This document shows, piece after piece, positions 8,129-13,401 of a DNA stretch of 13,401 nt (position 1 is its first letter; each line of letters starts with the position of its first letter). The notes beneath the pieces are model-generated. The model was given only the letters and a program-made list of their open reading frames with translations, had not been told where the DNA came from and made no database searches. Position numbers and translations under genes: made by a program. The DNA is from Clostridia bacterium (lineage in GTDB: Bacteria > Bacillota > Clostridia > Oscillospirales > Acutalibacteraceae). The stretch is from assembly GCA_017424125.1 (NCBI GenBank), contig JAFPBM010000017.1, positions 1-13,401 on the forward strand, given 5' to 3'.

Positions 8129-9016
8129 ATGACTAATTTTAAGGTTAGCGTCAAACGCTTATTCTCCAACCGAACAAAGAAGGTAAACCGTTCCAAAACG
8201 GGTAACGCAATGATTTTCCTGTTTATAGGCATTATTGCGGCATACAGCATGATCCCGCTCGTTTTAATGGTTTCAAACTCACTAAAACCGATAAGCGAAT
8301 TGTTTATATATCCGCCGAGATGGTTCCCGATTAACCCCACTTTTGATAACTTTAAGGTGCTTTTCAGCCTTATGTCGTCTACTTGGGTACCATTTTCAAG
8401 ATATATTTTCAACACCTTTTTTGTAACAATAATCACCACCGTTTTGCATATCTTAATCGTTGCGCACGCGGCGTACCCACTTGCAAAACACACCTTCAGG
8501 GGCAAAAAACTTATCAATACGCTTATAATGTATTCGCTTATGTTTGTCCCCGTTGTTACCGATATAGTTAACTATATGACTATATCAAGTCTTAATCTTA
8601 TAAATACGTATACTGCAATGATTATTCCAAACGTTTATTATACGTTCGGTCTGTTTATGTTGCGAAATTACATGACCACAATCCCCACAACCCTCGTAGA
8701 AGCCGCAAAAATCGACGGCTGTAACGAACTCACAATTCTGTGGAAAATAATAATGCCAATGGCAAAACCCGCCTGGCTTACACTTATTATTTTAATGATA
8801 CAGAACATGTGGTCACAGGCAAACAACACCTATGTTTATTCAGAAAAATTCAAAACCTTGCCCGCCGCACTTTCACAAATCACAACGGGCGGTCTAATCC
8901 GTGTGGGCGCAGGACAGGCGGTTGGCGTAATTATGCTTATCGTCCCTGCAACCGTATTTATCGTAAACCAGACCAAAATGGTCGAAACAATGGCATCTTC
9001 AGGTATTAAGGAGTAA
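8129..9016 (+). CDS. Carbohydrate ABC transporter permease, second subunit (MalG/UgpE type)
   Basis: A 295-residue membrane protein with a basic cytoplasmic N-terminus (many Lys and Arg in residues 1-24) and about six membrane helices. Family marks include the SNSLKP motif just after helix 1, the PRWFPINPTFDNF segment of MalG-like permeases, and the coupling-loop EAA motif, EAAKIDG at residues 191-197 followed by IIMPMAKPA. These identify it as the partner of the preceding permease in a type I sugar importer. The start is fixed by a GGGAGG site 6 bases upstream. The next gene begins 5 bases after the stop, so it belongs to the same transcript. Length and motifs are normal for the family; the transported sugar is not readable. 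Confidence 0.92.
   Translation: MTNFKVSVKRLFSNRTKKVNRSKTGNAMIFLFIGIIAAYSMIPLVLMVSNSLKPISELFIYPPRWFPINPTFDNFKVLFSLMSSTWVPFSRYIFNTFFVTIITTVLHILIVAHAAYPLAKHTFRGKKLINTLIMYSLMFVPVVTDIVNYMTISSLNLINTYTAMIIPNVYYTFGLFMLRNYMTTIPTTLVEAAKIDGCNELTILWKIIMPMAKPAWLTLIILMIQNMWSQANNTYVYSEKFKTLPAALSQITTGGLIRVGAGQAVGVIMLIVPATVFIVNQTKMVETMASSGIKE
9008..9013 (+). promoter_or_regulatory. Ribosome binding site AAGGAG
   Basis: AAGGAG overlaps the last codons of the second permease and lies 8 bases before the ATG at 9022, supporting the start of the NHL/TPR gene. Confidence 0.65.
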
Positions 9017-9021
9017 GTTTT

Positions 9022-10494
9022 ATGAATCGTTTGCTAAAAAGGCTTATATGCATACCGTTAGCAGCACTGTGTTTGTTTACTATGCTATCCTTTTCTGTAA
9101 GCGCAGAAGGGGAGGATGGCAGACGCTTTGTTGTATCTAACGGCGTTAGCGATTCCTATACGTATAGCAAGGTTAACGGCAGCAGAAAGGTTGTTGCAAG
9201 CCCCAATACGTATCTGCCCGAGTTTGTGGTGGATTCCGCATCTTTGGGTGTGGAACTTGTAAACCCAAGCCATATAACCGCAAAGGACGATACACTTTAT
9301 ATCGTAAACACAGGCAAAAATAATATTATAATAACCGACCAAAATTTTAAGGTTATCAAAGTGCTTGACGGCTTTATGCTAAACGGCGAAATGCAAACTT
9401 TTTCTGCACCGCAGGGTTGTTTTATAACAAATAACGGTCTGCTTTACATAGCCGATACCGAAAACCAAAGAATCGTTGTTCTCTCGCAGGATTTTGAACT
9501 TGTGCAGATTATAAACACCCCAAAATCCGACGTTCTGGCAAAAGATTTTGTGTTTAAACCGCAAAAAATAGTCGTCGATACGTCAGACCGTATCTTCGTT
9601 GTAGCAGACGGTGTTTACGAGGGCATAATGCAGTTTTACGGCGACGGCAGTTTTATAGGCTTTGTCGGCAGTATTCCCGTAACGGCAAATCCTGTTGAAA
9701 TCATTTGGAAAAAGTTGCTTACCAAGGAACAAACCTCTAAAATGCAACAGTTTGTTCCTGTAAGTTATACCAATATTTTCCTCGATTCAGAGGAGTTTAT
9801 GTATACCGTTTCGCTCTCAACCACGCTTGCTAACCCCATAAGAAGATTAAATCCCGGCGGTGCCGACGTTTTAATCCGTAACGCTTTGGTGGGTACCACC
9901 GTAGCGGGTGACCAAATTGGCAAAACGTCACAGTTTGTTGCAATATGCGCGGATGAAAATAATATTTATTATGCCGCAGATTCGGTACGAAACAGGATTT
10001 TCGTCTATGATGAAGACGGCAACCTATTGAGCGTTTTCGGAGGCAGTTTTCAGGGCCGCGTCGGCACGTATAAGCATATATCGTCGCTTTTGCTCTTTGG
10101 GGATAATTTGATTGTTGTGGATTCACAAGCATCAATAATTACTTCGCTCTATCCAACAGAGTATATGGAAACAATAAAAGCCGGTCTTAATACCTACCGT
10201 ACGGGAAAATATGAGGAAAGTCATAAATATTGGACACAGGTTTATGCCCTTAACTCCAATTTTGACCTCGCATATTCCAAAATCGGTATGATTGAGATTA
10301 GAAATAAAAATTATGAAAAAGCAATGGAATATTTCTTACTCGCTAACGACCAGGAGAATTATTCCACCGCATACACAAAATACCGTACCATTTGGTACAC
10401 AGAAAACCTGTCATATATAATCACCGCTATTTTGGTGGTTGTTGTGGCAATAGTAGTTATAAACGTTTGGCGTAAGAAGAGGGTGAAGAAATGA
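9022..10494 (+). CDS. Membrane-anchored extracellular NHL beta-propeller / TPR protein
   Basis: A 490-residue protein with a signal peptide (residues 1 to about 28, ending SVSA-E), then a beta-propeller of NHL-like blades from about 75 to 375. Clear blades include YIADTENQRIVVL (about 143-155), YYAADSVRNRIFVYDEDG (about 316-333) and weaker copies near LYIVNTGKNNIII and IFVVADGVYEGIM. Residues about 384-450 form two TPR-like helix pairs (TGKYEESHKYW; NKNYEKAMEYF), followed by one membrane helix (about 465-484) and a basic tail. The predicted topology places propeller and TPR outside, held at the membrane by the C-terminal helix. NHL propellers usually mediate binding, so an adaptor or sensor in the uptake complex is more likely than an enzyme, but this is inference. 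Its stop overlaps the start of the YIP1-type gene (ATGA), suggesting that the two products work together. Confidence 0.83.
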   Translation: MNRLLKRLICIPLAALCLFTMLSFSVSAEGEDGRRFVVSNGVSDSYTYSKVNGSRKVVASPNTYLPEFVVDSASLGVELVNPSHITAKDDTLYIVNTGKNNIIITDQNFKVIKVLDGFMLNGEMQTFSAPQGCFITNNGLLYIADTENQRIVVLSQDFELVQIINTPKSDVLAKDFVFKPQKIVVDTSDRIFVVADGVYEGIMQFYGDGSFIGFVGSIPVTANPVEIIWKKLLTKEQTSKMQQFVPVSYTNIFLDSEEFMYTVSLSTTLANPIRRLNPGGADVLIRNALVGTTVAGDQIGKTSQFVAICADENNIYYAADSVRNRIFVYDEDGNLLSVFGGSFQGRVGTYKHISSLLLFGDNLIVVDSQASIITSLYPTEYMETIKAGLNTYRTGKYEESHKYWTQVYALNSNFDLAYSKIGMIEIRNKNYEKAMEYFLLANDQENYSTAYTKYRTIWYTENLSYIITAILVVVVAIVVINVWRKKRVKK

Positions 10495-11108
10495 AAAATC
10501 AAATAAAATTTGCTTTTCACGTTCTTTTCCATCCCGCCGATGCTTATTGGGACATGAAGCGTGAAAAACGCGGTTCATTACCGTTTTGCCTTCTGCTTTT
10601 ACTTTTGCAGTTTGTAACAATGGTAATCGAGGAATATTGCGTTGGCTTTATATTCGATACCTCGGTAGGTCAAACGGCAGATATACTCTTTTTATTCGCT
10701 ACGGCAATAGCACCCATTTTCCTTTTTGCACTTGCAAACCTTGCCATAACCACATTTTTGGAGGGTGAGGGAAATTTCAAGGATATATTTATGATGGCGT
10801 GCTATTCGCTAACCCCCGCAATTTTAATCAGGGTTGTAAATACCGTTCTGACAAACGTTATGTCGCTTGATGAGAAAACCTATATAACAATGCTTTCAAC
10901 GCTTTCGCTTTTGTGGGTTTTACTGCTTTTATTCGTCGGCATAATGGAAGTGCACAACTACAGTATGTCGCGCACTGTTGCAAGTGCCGTGCTTACTATT
11001 GTTTCAATGGTTATAATTCTTTTCTTGCTTTTAATGTTCCTTGATATGGTGTCACGAATCTTCGGTTTCGGATATTCAATATTCCAGGAAATGCAAACGC
11101 GAATGTAA
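10491..11108 (+). CDS. YIP1-type integral membrane protein
   Basis: A 205-residue, very hydrophobic protein with about five membrane helices, at roughly residues 29-50, 60-88, 98-122, 135-155 and 165-188. The N-terminal soluble stretch (FHVLFHPADAYWDMK) and the CYSLTPAIL segment before the third helix are characteristic of bacterial YIP1-domain proteins. The start ATG overlaps the previous stop by four bases, with a GAGGG-type site just upstream. The molecular function of bacterial YIP1 proteins is not established; the eukaryotic relatives act in vesicle trafficking, which is not informative here. Its position between the NHL/TPR and DUF5696 genes suggests that it is a membrane partner or organiser for these surface proteins or the transporter. 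The family call is fairly sure; the role is unknown. Confidence 0.8.
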   Translation: MKNQIKFAFHVLFHPADAYWDMKREKRGSLPFCLLLLLLQFVTMVIEEYCVGFIFDTSVGQTADILFLFATAIAPIFLFALANLAITTFLEGEGNFKDIFMMACYSLTPAILIRVVNTVLTNVMSLDEKTYITMLSTLSLLWVLLLLFVGIMEVHNYSMSRTVASAVLTIVSMVIILFLLLMFLDMVSRIFGFGYSIFQEMQTRM

Positions 11109-11112
11109 TGGT

Positions 11113-11117
11113 AGGAG
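11113..11117 (+). promoter_or_regulatory. Ribosome binding site AGGAG
   Basis: AGGAG lies in the 15-base gap after the YIP1-type gene, 6 bases before the ATG at 11124, and fixes the start of the DUF5696-type gene that runs off the window. Confidence 0.65.
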
Positions 11118-11123
11118 ATATAA

Positions 11124-13401
11124 ATGTTAAAGAGAATATTATCAGTACTTTTAATATGTATATTAGCGCTTACCGTTTGCGGTTGCGGCGGTAAAGATGG
11201 CTTTTTATCTTTGATAGGTAACGCGGTAGAGGGTTATTCTGCCGTCGGTGCCACGGGCACGCTCACCCTTGCGGATGAAACGCTCAAATGCGCGTCAGAG
11301 AACGAATACATAGCGCTTTATTATAACGAAGAAACCTATGTTGTAACAATTTTTGATAAGCGCACAGGCAAAAGTTATACAACCGCACCGAGTGAAGAGG
11401 CGCCTTCTTCTATGAACACTCGCCTTGCCGCACTTAACCTTATATACAGCAACTCTCAAGGTAAAAACGGTAGTATCGACAGTTATACAAAAAGCGTTCT
11501 CTTGAATCAGGTTGAGGTTAAAAAAGAAAAAAATTCGGTAACCTTCAACTATAGCATTGGCGACGTTTCGGCGGGACTTGAGGTTACCCCGTCTATGATT
11601 AGTAACGAGCGTTTTGAAAAACTGCTCGAAAAAGCAACCCCTGCACAGCAAAAAGCGTTAAAACGCCGCTACAGTTATATAAAAGATTATGATAACTGGT
11701 CAAGAAGAAAAATAGCAAGTCCCAAAGCAATTGCCGATTTTGTAGCACTTTTCGAAGAACTCGGCTATACCGCAGAAGATTTGGCAATCGACAACAAGGA
11801 AAATAACGTTTCGGCTATGGTAGAAGAAAAAATTGCTTTCTTCGTTCCGCTTAAATTTACGCTCGATAAAGATTCTGTCATTGTATCTATTGATATGTCA
11901 AAGGTGACCTATCCCAAGAGCAATCCGCTCATAATGATAGAATTTTTACAGTTCTTCGGCGCAGTATCTAACGAGGAAGAAACGGGATATTTTCTCCTCC
12001 CCGACGGAAGCGGTGCTATAATGCCGTTCAAAACGGTAGAAAACGGTGCCGTCCACTACGAGGCAGAGGTTTACGGACCTGATAACGCTCTGCGTCAAAA
12101 GGCAACTGTTTCTCCCAAACAAGCGGCTTTGATGCCTGTTTTCGGTGCCTCCTACATAGACGGCGGATTCCTTTCGGTTATAGAAGACGGCGAATCGCTG
12201 GCTAATATCTACGCCTATAATAAAGGCTCAACCGATAACTATAATAAGGTCTACAGTACGCTCAAGTTTTTAAAGACCGAGTCGGTTTCCCTCGGCGAAC
12301 AAAAAGCCGACGATAACTTTAACTACTACAATTTCCAAAAGGAAAATTATAAGGGCAACTACACCGTAAGATACATTTTCCTTGAAAACGGTAAACAGGA
12401 TTATTCGGGTATGGCAAACGCCTACCGTTCATACCTTAAAAGCACAAATGCTTTGAGCACAGAAAAACGCGATGGCAATTCGCCCTTCGTGCTTGAAACT
12501 GTTGGCGGAATTTTGGCAGATAAACAGTTTTTAGGTTTTCAGTATAAAGGTATAACCGCGCTCACGAGTTATGACGATAACGTCAAAATGGCGGACGAAC
12601 TTGCAAGCCTCGGCATCAATAATATAAATCTCCGTCTTACCGCGTTTTCGGGCGACGGAATGCAAAATACAGTACCGACAAGTTTCAAGTTTATAAGCGA
12701 ACTTGGCGGCAAAAAGGCCTTCAAAAACCTTGTTGCTGCGGCAAATGAAAAGGGATATAACCTTTATCCCGATTTTGAGTATCTCACGTTCTCGGCAAAC
12801 AGCGGTGTCGGTGCTAAAAACAAATATGCAATAAGCAGTATGGATTATAAATCTGCAAGTATCGAGGTTTATAATAAAGCGACTATTGAAAAGAACATCC
12901 AGATATCCGACAATCTTTATTATCTTATGAAGATTGCAAAACTTCCGCATGTTAATGAATCTGTACGCAAGTTTTTGGATAAATACGGCATCAAATCTTT
13001 AAGCATTGCCGATATGGCAGGCGGCGTTTCAAGCGACTTTTCCGATAAAAACAGTTACGACCGTCAAAGCGCAACCAACCTTTCGGTAGATTTAATCGGC
13101 CAATTAAAGGATTATTCCTTAATGCTCAACGCTGCAAACGTAAGAACTGCAAAAATGGCTGATATCATAGTGGAAGCACCGCTTTGGTCAAGCCTCTATG
13201 AGTTTACAACGGGCGTACCGTTCTATTCAATGGTATATCACGGCAGCGTTGATTACACAGGTAAATCAATAAACCTTTCGGCAGACACTAAAACAGAGTT
13301 TTTGCGCACCATCGAATACGGCGCAGGACTCAAATATACCCTTGTTTATCAGAATGCATCGGCTGTAAAGAAGTCGGATTATACCGAACTTTATTCGGCA
13401 G
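11124..13401 (+). CDS. DUF5696-type surface lipoprotein, probable glycoside-hydrolase-like barrel (3' partial)
   Basis: At least 759 residues, open to the right edge. The lipoprotein signal peptide has lipobox VCGC with the modified cysteine at residue 21. An N-terminal beta-rich part (about 50-290, with EYIALYYNEETYVVTIFDK) leads to LPDGSG at 292-297. A second beta part ends in YTVRYIFL and GMANAYRSYL (429-438). From about 450 onward an alternating strand/helix pattern suggests a TIM barrel: GGILADKQFLG, GINNINLRL, GYNLYPDFEYL, GIKSLSIADMAG, ADIIVEAPL, VPFYSMVYHG (698-707). This matches my memory of DUF5696 proteins, whose activity is not established to my knowledge. Acidic residues at strand ends (D550 and E552 in YPDFEY, D630 in IADMAG, E684 in VEAPL) are candidate catalytic or sugar-binding positions, by inference only. 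It probably acts on the cell surface on the glycan imported by the transporter encoded upstream. Confidence 0.78.
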   Translation, partial: MLKRILSVLLICILALTVCGCGGKDGFLSLIGNAVEGYSAVGATGTLTLADETLKCASENEYIALYYNEETYVVTIFDKRTGKSYTTAPSEEAPSSMNTRLAALNLIYSNSQGKNGSIDSYTKSVLLNQVEVKKEKNSVTFNYSIGDVSAGLEVTPSMISNERFEKLLEKATPAQQKALKRRYSYIKDYDNWSRRKIASPKAIADFVALFEELGYTAEDLAIDNKENNVSAMVEEKIAFFVPLKFTLDKDSVIVSIDMSKVTYPKSNPLIMIEFLQFFGAVSNEEETGYFLLPDGSGAIMPFKTVENGAVHYEAEVYGPDNALRQKATVSPKQAALMPVFGASYIDGGFLSVIEDGESLANIYAYNKGSTDNYNKVYSTLKFLKTESVSLGEQKADDNFNYYNFQKENYKGNYTVRYIFLENGKQDYSGMANAYRSYLKSTNALSTEKRDGNSPFVLETVGGILADKQFLGFQYKGITALTSYDDNVKMADELASLGINNINLRLTAFSGDGMQNTVPTSFKFISELGGKKAFKNLVAAANEKGYNLYPDFEYLTFSANSGVGAKNKYAISSMDYKSASIEVYNKATIEKNIQISDNLYYLMKIAKLPHVNESVRKFLDKYGIKSLSIADMAGGVSSDFSDKNSYDRQSATNLSVDLIGQLKDYSLMLNAANVRTAKMADIIVEAPLWSSLYEFTTGVPFYSMVYHGSVDYTGKSINLSADTKTEFLRTIEYGAGLKYTLVYQNASAVKKSDYTELYSA

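Noticed and set aside
8008..8517. A 169-codon open frame on the minus strand across the permease junction
   Set aside because: It lies antisense to two clearly conserved permeases, spans their junction and has no recognisable domain or ribosome binding site; it is a shadow of their codon pattern.
12531..12950. A 139-codon minus-strand open frame near the right end
   Set aside because: It lies inside the DUF5696-type gene, whose uninterrupted frame starts with a good ribosome binding site and a lipobox; the antisense frame shows no independent support.

Overview
The window looks like chromosomal DNA of an anaerobic Gram-positive bacterium, most likely a Clostridia-type Firmicute of the kind common in gut metagenomes. 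The evidence is indirect: lipobox-type lipoproteins, strong AGGAG-type ribosome binding sites, a moderate GC content (roughly low 40s % by eye), and carbohydrate ABC-transporter proteins of a type typical of Clostridia and Paenibacillus-like bacteria. There is no rRNA or other phylogenetic marker, so this is an inference.

Layout: eight genes, all on the + strand, packed with gaps of 3 to 26 bases or small overlaps. They read as one operon that enters from the left edge and leaves at the right edge. In order: (1) the C-terminal part of a large surface protein with Ig-like and sandwich-type domains and a C-terminal membrane helix (1-2909, 5' truncated); (2) a lipoprotein solute-binding protein (2915-4321); (3) a very large secreted protein with two carbohydrate-binding-like sandwich domains, a helical insertion and a second complete solute-binding domain (4348-7212); (4, 5) two six-helix sugar ABC permeases (7232-8125, 8129-9016); (6) a membrane-anchored NHL beta-propeller/TPR protein (9022-10494); (7) a small YIP1-type membrane protein (10491-11108); (8) a DUF5696-type lipoprotein with a probable TIM-barrel region (11124 to the right edge, 3' truncated).

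Reading of the system: the permease pair plus solute-binding proteins form a type I (CUT1-like) carbohydrate importer, probably for oligosaccharides. The cell-surface proteins (1, 3, 6, 8) probably bind, process or organise a complex glycan outside the membrane. No ATPase, regulator or cytoplasmic glycoside hydrolase is in the window, so the ATPase must be encoded elsewhere, possibly a shared MsmX/MsmK-type subunit. The most interesting part is the set of uncharacterised surface partners (NHL-TPR-TM, YIP1, DUF5696 and the CBM-like/solute-binding fusion) linked to one transporter, which could be an undescribed glycan capture-and-import machine. The substrate cannot be read from the sequence.

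There is no intergenic region longer than about 26 bases. I see no RNA genes, CRISPR, mobile elements, terminators or convincing promoters.
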